NCBI GenBank assembly: GCA_025351675.1
Contig: JANXVK010000271.1
Coordinates: 1-6,173 of the forward strand
Reading direction: 5' to 3'
Source: Rhizobacter sp.
GTDB lineage: Bacteria; Pseudomonadota; Gammaproteobacteria; Burkholderiales; Burkholderiaceae_C
Length of the DNA stretch: 6,173 bases
The position numbers and the translations under genes were made by a program. Numbering within the stretch: position 1 is the first letter of the stretch; each line of letters starts with the position of its first letter. The notes beneath the pieces are model-generated. The model saw only the letters and a program-made list of their open reading frames with translations, was not told where the DNA came from and ran no database searches. Of this stretch, positions 1-6,173 are shown piece after piece.

Positions 1-505
1 CCTGATGATCGGCCGCACGCCGGAGTACCTGGGCAAGAAGATCGAGGCGTTCGACATGAAGATGACCTCGATCGCGATCCTCGCGACGCCGATCCTGGTG
101 CTGGCAGGTACCGCGCTCGCGGTCATGGCGGATGCCGGCAAGTCGAGCATTGCCAACCCGGGCCCGCACGGTTTTTCGGAGATCCTGTACGCGCTCAGCT
201 CGGCTGCCAACAACAACGGCAGCGCCTTCGCGGGCCTGTCGGCGAACACACCGTTCTACAACACGCTGCTCGCGGGGGCAATGTGGTTCGGCCGCTTCGG
301 CGTGATCGTGCCGGTGCTGGCTATCGCGGGCAGTCTCGCCGCCAAGAAGCGCCTCGCGGTGACCCCCGGCACGCTGCCCACGCACGGCCCGCTGTTCGTG
401 GTGCTGCTGCTCGGCTCGGTGCTGCTCGTCGGCCTGCTGAACTACGTGCCCGCGCTCGCGCTGGGCCCGGTGGTCGAGCACTTCATGTTGTGGTCGGGCA
501 AGTGA
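1..505 (+). CDS. kdpA: KdpA, potassium-translocating subunit of the Kdp ATPase (C-terminal part, 5' truncated by window edge)
   Basis: KdpA is the inner-membrane K+-binding and channel-like subunit of the KdpFABC pump. The frame is already open at base 2 (CTG, then ATG at 5). The ATG at 5 is an internal Met just before the conserved [12 protein letters not shown] segment, not the real start. About 167 residues are visible out of roughly 560 in the E. coli protein. Counting from Met at base 5, [10 protein letters not shown] at residues 69-78 (bases 209-238) is the last of the four selectivity-filter loops typical of KdpA. Hydrophobic segments lie at about 22-43, 88-112 and 128-154, matching the last membrane helices. 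The protein ends LWSGK before TGA at 503-505. kdpB follows after 35 bases, as in a normal kdp operon. No frameshift or missing filter residue is seen in the visible part. Confidence 0.97.
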   Translation, partial: LMIGRTPEYLGKKIEAFDMKMTSIAILATPILVLAGTALAVMADAGKSSIANPGPHGFSEILYALSSAANNNGSAFAGLSANTPFYNTLLAGAMWFGRFGVIVPVLAIAGSLAAKKRLAVTPGTLPTHGPLFVVLLLGSVLLVGLLNYVPALALGPVVEHFMLWSGK

Positions 506-540
506 ACGCCCGAACCCTGATTTCCATCGAGTAAACACTC

Positions 541-2622
541 ATGACTACTACCAAGTCGTTCTCCCTGCTCGACCCGGCGCTGATCAAGCCGGCGATCGTC
601 GCAGCGTTCACCAAGCTGAGCCCACGTGTGCAGTGGCGCAACCCGGTGATGTTCGTCGTCTACGTCGGCAGCATCATCACCACGGTCCTGTGGATTCAGG
701 CGCTCGGCGGTGCCGGCGAAGAGCCTGCGGGCTTCATCCTCACGATCGCGCTCTGGCTCTGGTTCACCGTCCTGTTCGCGAACTTTGCCGAAGCCATGGC
801 CGAGGGCCGCAGCAAGGCGCAGGCCGCGTCGCTGCGCGGCATGAAGCGCAAGGTCATCGGCAAGAAACTGCAGGAGCCGAAGCACGGCTCGTCGTGGATC
901 CCGGTTCCGACCGACGAGCTGCGCAAAGGCGCGGTCGTGCTGGTCGAGACTGGTGACACGATCCCACTCGACGGCGAAGTGATCGAAGGCGTGGCGTCGG
1001 TCGACGAGAGCGCGATCACCGGCGAATCGGCACCCGTGATCCGCGAATCGGGCGGCGACTTCTCGTCCGTCACCGGCGGCACGCGCGTGCTGTCCGACTG
1101 GCTCGTGGTGCGCATCGGCGTGAACCCGGGCGAATCGTTCGTCGACCGCATGATCGCGATGGTCGAAGGCGCGAAGCGCCAGAAGACGCCGAACGAGATC
1201 GCGTTGAACATCCTGCTGGTCGCGCTGACGATCGTGTTCCTGGTCGTCGTCGTGACCTTGCTGCCGATGTCGCTCTTCAGCGTCGAGACGGCCAAGGTCG
1301 GCTCGGCCGTGACGATCACGACGCTGATCGCGCTGCTGGTGTGCCTGATCCCAACGACGATCGGCGCGCTGCTCTCGGCGATCGGTGTGGCCGGCATGAG
1401 CCGCATGATGCAGGCCAACGTGATCGCGACCTCGGGCCGTGCGGTCGAGGCCGCCGGCGATGTCGACGTGCTGCTGATGGACAAGACCGGCACGATCACG
1501 CTGGGCAACCGCCAGGCTTCGGCCTTCATGCCCGCGAAGGGTGTGACCGAGCAGGCGCTGGCCGACGCGGCGCAGCTCGCGTCGCTGGCCGACGAAACGC
1601 CGGAGGGCCGCAGCATTGTCGTGCTGGCGAAGCAGAAGTTCAACCTGCGCGAGCGTGAGATGGCGAGCCTGAACGCGAGTTTCGTGCCGTTCACCGCGCA
1701 GACGCGCATGAGCGGCATCGACCTCACGGTCGACGGCGTGGCACGCCAAGTGCGCAAGGGTGCGGGCGAGGCGATCCGCAAGCATGTGGAGTCGCTCGGC
1801 GGCGCGTGGCCGGCCGAAGTGCAGGCGGCGGCCGACGATGTCTCGCGCCGCGGCAGCACGCCGCTGGTGGTGGCCGACGGCAACAAGGCGCTGGGCGTGG
1901 TCGAGCTGAAGGACATCGTCAAGGGCGGCATCAAGGAGCGCTTCGCCGAGCTGCGCCGCATGGGCATCAAGACGATCATGATCACCGGCGACAACAAACT
2001 GACTGCCGCGGCGATCGCGGCCGAAGCCGGCGTCGACGACTTTCTCGCCGAAGCCACGCCCGAGGCCAAGCTCAAGCTGATCCGCGAGTACCAGGCCGAA
2101 GGCCGGCTGGTCGCGATGACCGGCGACGGCACCAACGACGCGCCGGCACTCGCGCAGGCCGACGTGGCGGTGGCGATGAACACCGGAACCCAGGCCGCGA
2201 AGGAGGCCGGCAACATGGTCGACCTGGATTCGAACCCGACCAAGCTGCTCGAAATCGTCGAGACCGGCAAGCAGTTGCTGATGACGCGCGGCTCGCTGAC
2301 CACGTTCTCGATCGCCAACGACGTGGCCAAGTACTTCGCGATCATCCCGGCCGCGTTCGCGACGACGTACCCGCAGCTCAAGGCACTCGACGTGATGGGC
2401 CTGCACAGCCCGTCGTCGGCGATCCTGGCGGCGGTGATCTTCAACGCGATCATCATCATCTTCCTGATCCCGCTGGCGCTCAAAGGCGTCAAGTACCGGG
2501 CGATCGGCGCCTCGGCGCTGCTGCGCCGCAACGTGCTGATCTACGGCCTCGGCGGTCTGATCGTTCCGTTCGTCGGCATCAAGCTGATCGACATGCTGAT
2601 CGCGGCCACGCACCTCGTCTGA
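541..2622 (+). CDS. kdpB: KdpB, catalytic P-type (type IA) ATPase subunit of the Kdp K+ pump
   Basis: KdpB hydrolyses ATP through an aspartyl-phosphate intermediate to power K+ uptake via KdpA in the inner membrane. The 693 residues compare with 682 in E. coli. Motifs appear in order: actuator-domain TGES at 160-163 (the Ser corresponds to the inhibitory phosphorylation site known in E. coli), PTTIG at 271-275 in membrane helix 4, phosphorylation motif DKTGT with Asp314, FTAQTRMSG and KGAGE (406-410) of the nucleotide-binding domain, TGDN at 482-485, and TGDGTNDAP at 527-535. Asp594 and Lys597 in [10 protein letters not shown] match the charged pair of helix 5 that couples to KdpA. Hydrophobic helices lie near 35-55, 64-84, 221-245, 257-282, 589-612, 625-650 and 664-690. 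All catalytic residues are present, so the enzyme should be active. The ATG at 541 gives the expected N-terminus, but only a weak GAG (529-531) precedes it, so translation may be coupled to kdpA. Confidence 0.98.
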   Translation: MTTTKSFSLLDPALIKPAIVAAFTKLSPRVQWRNPVMFVVYVGSIITTVLWIQALGGAGEEPAGFILTIALWLWFTVLFANFAEAMAEGRSKAQAASLRGMKRKVIGKKLQEPKHGSSWIPVPTDELRKGAVVLVETGDTIPLDGEVIEGVASVDESAITGESAPVIRESGGDFSSVTGGTRVLSDWLVVRIGVNPGESFVDRMIAMVEGAKRQKTPNEIALNILLVALTIVFLVVVVTLLPMSLFSVETAKVGSAVTITTLIALLVCLIPTTIGALLSAIGVAGMSRMMQANVIATSGRAVEAAGDVDVLLMDKTGTITLGNRQASAFMPAKGVTEQALADAAQLASLADETPEGRSIVVLAKQKFNLREREMASLNASFVPFTAQTRMSGIDLTVDGVARQVRKGAGEAIRKHVESLGGAWPAEVQAAADDVSRRGSTPLVVADGNKALGVVELKDIVKGGIKERFAELRRMGIKTIMITGDNKLTAAAIAAEAGVDDFLAEATPEAKLKLIREYQAEGRLVAMTGDGTNDAPALAQADVAVAMNTGTQAAKEAGNMVDLDSNPTKLLEIVETGKQLLMTRGSLTTFSIANDVAKYFAIIPAAFATTYPQLKALDVMGLHSPSSAILAAVIFNAIIIIFLIPLALKGVKYRAIGASALLRRNVLIYGLGGLIVPFVGIKLIDMLIAATHLV

Positions 2623-2655
2623 GGTCGCGCCGCAGGCGTTTCGCACACCATTCAC

Positions 2656-2659
2656 AGGA
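2656..2659 (+). promoter_or_regulatory. Ribosome binding site of kdpC
   Basis: AGGA lies 7 bases before the ATG at 2667. It is the clearest Shine-Dalgarno match in the window and fixes the kdpC start. It sits in the 44-base gap after the kdpB stop. Confidence 0.6.
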
Positions 2660-2666
2660 CATCACC

Positions 2667-3242
2667 ATGACTTCCATCGTTCGCCCGGCCCTCGTGCTGT
2701 TCGTCGCGCTCACCGTCGTCACCGGCGTGGCGTATCCGCTGGTCGTGACCGGCATCGCGAAGGCGGTGTTCCCGTCGCAGGCGGCCGGCAGCCTGATCGA
2801 GAGGGGCGGCAAGACCGTCGGCTCGGTGCTGATCGGCCAGAATTTCTCGGACCCGAAGAACTTCTGGGGTCGCCCGTCGGCGACCTCGCCGATGGCCAAC
2901 AACGCGGCCAATTCGAGCGGCTCGAACCAGGGGCCGCTGAACCCGGCGTTGATCGATGCGGTCAAGGGCCGCATCGCCGCGCTGAAGGCGGTCGACCCCG
3001 ACAACAAGGCGCCGATTCCGGTCGACCTGGTGACGGCGTCGGCCAGCGGCCTGGACCCGCACATCAGTGTGGCTGGCGCCAACTACCAAGCCGCGCGCGT
3101 CGCGGTGGCACGCAAGCTGCCACCGGCGCAGGTGCAGGCGTTGATCGAGCAGAACACCGAAGGCCAGCTGCTCGGCTTCATCGGCGAGCCGCGCGTCAAC
3201 GTGCTCAAGCTCAACCTGGCGCTTGCCGCGTTGCCGGCCTGA
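2667..3242 (+). CDS. kdpC: KdpC, accessory subunit of the Kdp K+ ATPase
   Basis: KdpC is a single-span inner-membrane protein with a periplasmic domain. It stabilises the KdpFABC complex and is reported to raise nucleotide affinity of KdpB. The 191 residues match the ~190 of E. coli. One N-terminal helix spans residues 7-29. The family signatures follow: [17 protein letters not shown] (57-73), [12 protein letters not shown] (84-95), and [13 protein letters not shown] (122-134) leading into the YQAARVA segment (140-146). The C-terminus has the usual [11 protein letters not shown] (176-186). The start ATG is preceded by AGGA at good spacing. An open frame upstream of this ATG in the same phase runs through kdpB in another reading frame and is not coding. 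After the TGA at 3240-3242 the same phase stays open up to 3416, see the short ORF at 3276. Confidence 0.97.
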   Translation: MTSIVRPALVLFVALTVVTGVAYPLVVTGIAKAVFPSQAAGSLIERGGKTVGSVLIGQNFSDPKNFWGRPSATSPMANNAANSSGSNQGPLNPALIDAVKGRIAALKAVDPDNKAPIPVDLVTASASGLDPHISVAGANYQAARVAVARKLPPAQVQALIEQNTEGQLLGFIGEPRVNVLKLNLALAALPA

Positions 3243-3275
3243 TCGGCGCGACCGAAGACACCCAAGACGCGTCCG

Positions 3276-3419
3276 ATGGGCTTCGATGCCGGGGCGCTGC
3301 TGATGGCGCTCGCGGTGATCCTGCTGCCGCAGCTGCTGGCCGGCGTGCTGCTGTCGCGGCCGACGCGCAGCCAGCGCACCGACTCTCTCAATTCCAATCA
3401 ATCCAACGAGACACCATGA
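3276..3419 (+). CDS. Possible small single-helix membrane protein (47 aa) between kdpC and the porin gene
   Basis: I do not recognise this ORF. It would encode 47 residues: a helix rich in Leu, Ala and Val at about residues 6-27 (ALLMALAVILLPQLLAGVLL), then an Arg-containing turn (SRPTRSQR) and a polar Ser/Asn tail. Codons 2-36 have the coding pattern of a GC-rich genome: by my hand count 34 of 35 third positions are G or C, against 28 of 35 first and 17 of 35 second positions. The last 11 codons lose this bias (5 of 11), as if the tail runs through leader DNA of the next gene. The TGA at 3417-3419 overlaps the porin ATG (ATGA), the classic layout for translational coupling. No good Shine-Dalgarno precedes ATG 3276; a GGGG at 3291-3294 sits 8 bases before an alternative ATG at 3303 (38 aa). 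Size and single helix recall KdpF, but the sequence shows no KdpF-like ending and the usual kdpF place is upstream of kdpA. It could also be non-coding. Confidence 0.4.
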   Translation: MGFDAGALLMALAVILLPQLLAGVLLSRPTRSQRTDSLNSNQSNETP

Positions 3420-4267
3420 CCTCAAGCACGGCTTTCGCCACGACCTTCGCCTGCCTGCTCGTCGGCTCCGCCGCCGCAGGCGCTCTCGCGCAGACCGCTG
3501 GTCCTGCACCGGCCGCGCCCGCCGAGACGCCGGCGTGGACGCTGACCGGCAACGTCGCGGTTGTGACCGATTACCGCTTCCGCGGCATCTCGCAGAGCTA
3601 TCGCCTGCCGGCTGTGCAGGCCGGTTTCGACTTCACGCATGCGAGCGGCCTCTACCTCGGCAGCTGGAACTCCAGCGTCTCCGGCAACAGCTACAACAAC
3701 GGCGCCAGCGTCGAGATGGACCTGTACGGCGGCTACCGTTTCGAGCTGGCCAAGGACGTGAAGGCCGATGTCGGCGTGCTGTTCTACGTCTACCCCGGTG
3801 CCCGCCTGAACCAGTCGCCCGGCGTGCCGAGCGGCAAGAAGTACGACAACGCCGAGCTTTACGCCGGCGTCACCAGCGGCCCGTTCAACGCCAAGGTCTC
3901 CTATGCCGTGACCGACTACTTCGGCCTGAACGGCGAGACCGCCGGCTACGCCTGGTTCAGTGCGCTGCCGGACCGTGGCAACTCGAAGGGCACCGTGTAC
4001 CTGGAGCTGAACTACACGCTTGACCTCGGCGACAAGATGACCCTCGGCGCGCACGCCGGCCACACGGTGGTGCGCCACTACAGCGAGCTCTCGTACACCG
4101 ATCTGAAGCTGTCGTTGAACAAGGAATGGGCGGGCCTGAATTTTGGCGCGGCGGTGGTCGGGACCGATGCGAAGAAGGACTACTACCAGGTCGCGAATGC
4201 CGGCGGCAACGACCCGAAGCGCATCGGTAAAACGACGCTGGTGCTGTCGGTCGGCAAGACCTTCTGA
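3416..4267 (+). CDS. TorF/Gcw_chp family putative outer-membrane porin
   Basis: The 283-residue precursor resembles the proteobacterial family known as TIGR02001/Gcw_chp, now annotated as TorF family putative porin. Its function is poorly established. A signal peptide is visible: hydrophobic stretch at about 6-21, then AGALA before Gln26, giving a likely cleavage after Ala25. An Ala/Pro-rich linker (27-40) follows. The family hallmark TDYRFRGISQS is at 51-61. Alternating polar/aromatic strands typical of a beta barrel include GLYLGSWNSSVSG (78-90), EMDLYGGYRFE (100-110), DVGVLFYVYPG (118-128), VYLELNYTLDL (194-204) and LVLSVGKTF (275-283). The terminal Phe is the usual outer-membrane sorting signal. 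The signal peptide is odd in having no Lys or Arg before the hydrophobic core. No ATG, GTG or TTG lies in this frame back to about 3293, so a longer start is not available nearby. Only a weak GAG (3408-3410) precedes the ATG, which overlaps the stop of the short ORF. Its place between kdpC and kdpD suggests a role in K+ entry across the outer membrane; that is inference. Confidence 0.85.
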   Translation: MTSSTAFATTFACLLVGSAAAGALAQTAGPAPAAPAETPAWTLTGNVAVVTDYRFRGISQSYRLPAVQAGFDFTHASGLYLGSWNSSVSGNSYNNGASVEMDLYGGYRFELAKDVKADVGVLFYVYPGARLNQSPGVPSGKKYDNAELYAGVTSGPFNAKVSYAVTDYFGLNGETAGYAWFSALPDRGNSKGTVYLELNYTLDLGDKMTLGAHAGHTVVRHYSELSYTDLKLSLNKEWAGLNFGAAVVGTDAKKDYYQVANAGGNDPKRIGKTTLVLSVGKTF

Positions 4268-4268
4268 C

Positions 4269-4296
4269 GCCGGCGCGTTCCGCCGTGGTCGCCGGC
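4269..4296 (+). other. GC-rich inverted repeat between the porin gene and corA
   Basis: GCCGGCG (4269-4275) and CGCCGGC (4290-4296) are perfectly complementary and could form a 7-bp stem with a 14-base loop just after the porin stop. No T tract follows, so it is not a standard intrinsic terminator. It might slow transcription or protect the 3' end of the upstream message, or be chance in GC-rich DNA. Confidence 0.3.
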
Positions 4297-4301
4297 ACAA
4301 T
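4296..4301 (+). promoter_or_regulatory. Possible -10 element for corA (leaderless-type start)
   Basis: CACAAT at 4296-4301 resembles a sigma-70 -10 box (4 of 6 to TATAAT). It ends 6 bases before the corA ATG at 4308, so transcription would begin at or next to the ATG. corA has no Shine-Dalgarno, which fits a leaderless message. No recognisable -35 is found about 17 bases upstream, so this is weak. Confidence 0.25.
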
Positions 4302-4307
4302 ACGGGC

Positions 4308-5273
4308 ATGCTGATCAACTCCGCGGCCTACGAAGACGGCAAGCGCATCGCCGAGCCGGGCGTCGAAGAATTCGACACCTGGACCGCGCGGCCCGGCTGC
4401 TTCGTCTGGGTCGCGCTGCGCGACCCGTCGGCCGACGAACTCGACCAGATGCGGCGCGCGTTCGACCTGCACGAGCTCGCGATCGAAGACGCTAGAAACG
4501 GCCGTCAGCGCCCCAAGCTCGACGAGTACGGTGAGGCGCTGTTCGTGGTGATGCAGCTGATCGAGCGCAATGGCGACGAGCTCGCGGTCGGGCAGGTGGC
4601 GGTGTTCGTCGGCGAGAACTACGTGGTCTCGGCGCGCGGCCACAGCAGCCAGCACTTTCTCGGCGTGCGCGAGCGCTGCGAACGCGAACCGCACCTGCTG
4701 AAGCAGGGCCCCAGCTTCGTGTTGTATGCGTTGATGGATGCGGTGGTCGATCGTTACTTTCCGATCGTCGAGCAGCTCGAAGCCGAGCTCGAGAGCATCG
4801 AGGAGCGCATCTTCGAGAAAGGCACGGCGCGTACCAACATCGAGCGCCTGTACGCGCTCAAGCGCAAGGTCGGCGTGCTCAAGCACGCGGTCGCGCCGCT
4901 GCTTGAGGTGCTGAGCAAACTGCACGGCGGCCGCACGCCGCGCGTGTGTGCCAACTCCGACGAATACTTCCGCGACGTGGCCGACCACCTGGAGCGCATC
5001 AACGCCTCGGTCGACACAATCCGAGACACCATCGGAACCGCGATCGCGGTGAACCTCTCGATGGTGACGATCGAGGAGGGCGAGGTCACCAAGCGCCTCG
5101 CTGCGTGGGCCGGCATCTTCGCGGTCGCGACTGCGTTCGCCGGCATCTGGGGCATGAACTTCGAGACGATGCCCGAGCTCAAGTTCAAGTGGGGCTACCC
5201 GATGGCGCTGGGCGTGATCGCAAGCGCCTGCGGCTTCGTCTGGTGGCGCTTCAAGCGCGCGGGCTGGCTGTAG
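4308..5273 (+). CDS. corA: CorA-family magnesium/cobalt transport protein
   Basis: CorA proteins are homopentameric inner-membrane channels for Mg2+ (also Co2+ and Ni2+), gated by cytoplasmic Mg2+. The 321 residues fit the family. A soluble N-terminal domain holds ARPGCFVWVALRDPS (27-41), LHELAIEDARNGRQRPKLDEY (54-74), and the segment FVLYALMDAVVDRY (137-150). A long charged helix follows (about 151-205, with ELESIEERIFEKG at 160-172), then the stalk helix (222-265). The first membrane helix (about 266-283) ends in the signature GMN at 282-284, followed by FETMPEL in the periplasmic loop. The second helix is about 296-314 with a basic end (FKRAGW). All signature residues are present, so it should be functional. 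The ATG at 4308 gives the normal family N-terminus; the longer upstream frame overlaps the porin gene and is not coding. It has no clear ribosome site. Its stop lies 3 bases before the kdpD ATG, so the two are very likely cotranscribed. A corA gene inside a kdp locus is not the textbook arrangement. The sequence cannot tell whether its physiological ion is Mg2+. Confidence 0.95.
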   Translation: MLINSAAYEDGKRIAEPGVEEFDTWTARPGCFVWVALRDPSADELDQMRRAFDLHELAIEDARNGRQRPKLDEYGEALFVVMQLIERNGDELAVGQVAVFVGENYVVSARGHSSQHFLGVRERCEREPHLLKQGPSFVLYALMDAVVDRYFPIVEQLEAELESIEERIFEKGTARTNIERLYALKRKVGVLKHAVAPLLEVLSKLHGGRTPRVCANSDEYFRDVADHLERINASVDTIRDTIGTAIAVNLSMVTIEEGEVTKRLAAWAGIFAVATAFAGIWGMNFETMPELKFKWGYPMALGVIASACGFVWWRFKRAGWL

Positions 5274-5276
5274 CCG

Positions 5277-6173
5277 ATGGCGGTCGATGGGCGCCCCGAC
5301 CCTGACGAACTGCTGGTGCAGTTGCGCGACGACGCGGCACGCGCCGCGCGCGGCAAGCTGCGCATCTACTTCGGCTCCTCGGCCGGTGTCGGCAAGACCT
5401 GGGCGATGCTCGCCGCGGGCCGTGCGCTGAAGGCCGGCGGGCTCGATGTGGTGGCCGGCGTGGTCGAGACGCACGGCCGCATCGAGACCGCGGCGCAACT
5501 TCAAGGCCTCGACGTGCTGCCGCCCGCGCAGCTCACGTCGCGCGGCCGGATCTTGCCGGAGTTCGACCTCGATGGCGCTCTGAAGCGCCGCCCCGCGCTG
5601 ATCCTGGTCGACGAGCTCGCGCACAGCAACGTGGCCGGCTCGCGCCACCCGAAGCGCTGGCAGGACATCGAGGAGCTGCAGGGCGCCGGCATCGACGTCT
5701 ACACGACGCTGAACGTGCAGCACCTCGAGAGCTTGAACGACGTGGTGGGCGGCATCACCGGCATCCGCGTGCACGAGACGCTGCCCGACACCTTCTTCGA
5801 CCGCGCTGACGAGGTCGTGCTGGTCGACACGCCGGCCGACGAGCTGATCGGGCGGCTCAAGGCCGGCAAGGTCTACCTGCCGGCGCAGGCCGAGCGCGCG
5901 GCACGCAATTTCTTCCGCAAGGGCAACCTGATGGCGCTGCGCGAGCTCGCGCTGCGCCGCACCGCCGACCGCGTCGAAGACGACGTTCAGGCGTACCGCG
6001 TCAACGAATCGATCGCACCGGTCTGGAAGACCGAGGCCGCGCTGCTGTGCGCGATCGGCCCGCGCGACGGCGACGATCACGTGGTGCGCAGTGCGGCGCG
6101 GCTGTCTCAGCAATTGGCAGTGGCGTGGCACGCGGTCTACGTCGAGACACCGGCACTGCAGCGCCTGTCGAAC
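5277..6173 (+). CDS. kdpD: KdpD, osmosensitive K+ channel sensor histidine kinase (N-terminal 299 residues, 3' truncated by window edge)
   Basis: KdpD is the membrane sensor kinase that phosphorylates KdpE to induce kdp expression under K+ limitation or osmotic stress. The frame stays open to the last base. Only the N-terminal cytoplasmic part of a roughly 900-residue protein is visible; four membrane helices and the histidine kinase core must lie downstream. The KdpD domain starts near residue 28 (RGKLRIYFG). It contains Walker A GSSAGVGKT at 33-41 with Lys40 and Thr41, VVETHGR, Walker B LVDELAHSN at 110-118, GSRHPKRWQDIEEL, and NVQHLESLNDVV. The conserved block QAERAARNFFRKGNLMALRE begins at 204. 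A universal-stress-protein-like domain starts near 253 (ALLCAIG) and runs past YVETPALQRL at the edge. These segments closely match the E. coli protein. The ATG lies 3 bases after the corA TAG in the same phase, with no clear Shine-Dalgarno. Translation probably depends on ribosomes finishing corA. Confidence 0.96.
   Translation, partial: MAVDGRPDPDELLVQLRDDAARAARGKLRIYFGSSAGVGKTWAMLAAGRALKAGGLDVVAGVVETHGRIETAAQLQGLDVLPPAQLTSRGRILPEFDLDGALKRRPALILVDELAHSNVAGSRHPKRWQDIEELQGAGIDVYTTLNVQHLESLNDVVGGITGIRVHETLPDTFFDRADEVVLVDTPADELIGRLKAGKVYLPAQAERAARNFFRKGNLMALRELALRRTADRVEDDVQAYRVNESIAPVWKTEAALLCAIGPRDGDDHVVRSAARLSQQLAVAWHAVYVETPALQRLSN

Noticed and set aside
442..2655. Very long open frame (737 codons) on the - strand opposite kdpB
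   Set aside because: Its product is dominated by Arg, Asp, His and Gln repeats with no domain. It is the antisense shadow of GC-rich kdpB, which carries every P-type ATPase motif on the + strand.
1806..2666. Open + strand frame that runs into kdpC from inside kdpB
   Set aside because: The part before 2667 is an Arg/Gly-rich out-of-frame reading of kdpB. KdpC homology and the ribosome site place the start at 2667.
3276..3419. Naming the short ORF kdpF
   Set aside because: Only size and a single helix agree. I see no KdpF sequence signature, and a kdpF could still lie upstream of kdpA outside the window.
4269..4296. Inverted repeat as a rho-independent terminator
   Set aside because: The stem is only 7 bp, the loop is 14 bases and no T run follows.
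4143..4307. Upstream extension of the corA frame into the porin gene
   Set aside because: The extra 55 residues are an out-of-frame reading of the porin 3' end. The family N-terminus begins at the ATG at 4308.
3957..6131. Long open frame (724 codons) on the - strand opposite corA and kdpD
   Set aside because: It spans three well-supported + strand genes and has low-complexity composition typical of GC-rich antisense frames.

Overview
This window is the core of a kdp high-affinity potassium-uptake locus from a GC-rich bacterium. All six confident genes lie on the + strand. Very high GC at third codon positions, close resemblance of the KdpD N-terminus to the proteobacterial form, and an outer-membrane porin all point to a Gram-negative betaproteobacterium, most likely Burkholderiales (Rubrivivax/Leptothrix/Methylibium-like). 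That placement is inferred from the proteins, not proven.

Layout: 1-505 is the C-terminal ~30% of kdpA (K+-selective channel subunit). 541-2622 is kdpB (P-type ATPase catalytic subunit). 2667-3242 is kdpC. 3276-3419 is a short open frame with one predicted membrane helix and a coding-like base composition; its stop codon overlaps the next start. 3416-4267 encodes a TorF/Gcw_chp-type putative outer-membrane porin with a signal peptide. 4308-5273 is a CorA-family divalent-cation channel. 5277 to the window end is the first 299 codons of kdpD (sensor kinase). kdpF and most of kdpA lie upstream of the window; the rest of kdpD and presumably kdpE lie downstream. Gaps between the confident genes are 35, 44, 173, 40 and 3 bases. 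I see no rRNA, tRNA, insertion sequence, CRISPR array or convincing intrinsic terminator.

How the parts fit: KdpA carries K+, KdpB drives transport with ATP, KdpC completes the complex, and KdpD (with KdpE) senses K+ limitation or osmotic stress and switches the operon on. The unusual feature is what sits between kdpC and kdpD: a possible small membrane protein, a putative outer-membrane porin and a CorA channel. By position they may extend the inner-membrane pump with an outer-membrane entry route and link K+ uptake to Mg2+ handling. This is a hypothesis from gene order only. The Kdp, CorA and porin families are all known; what may be undescribed is the composite locus and the short ORF.
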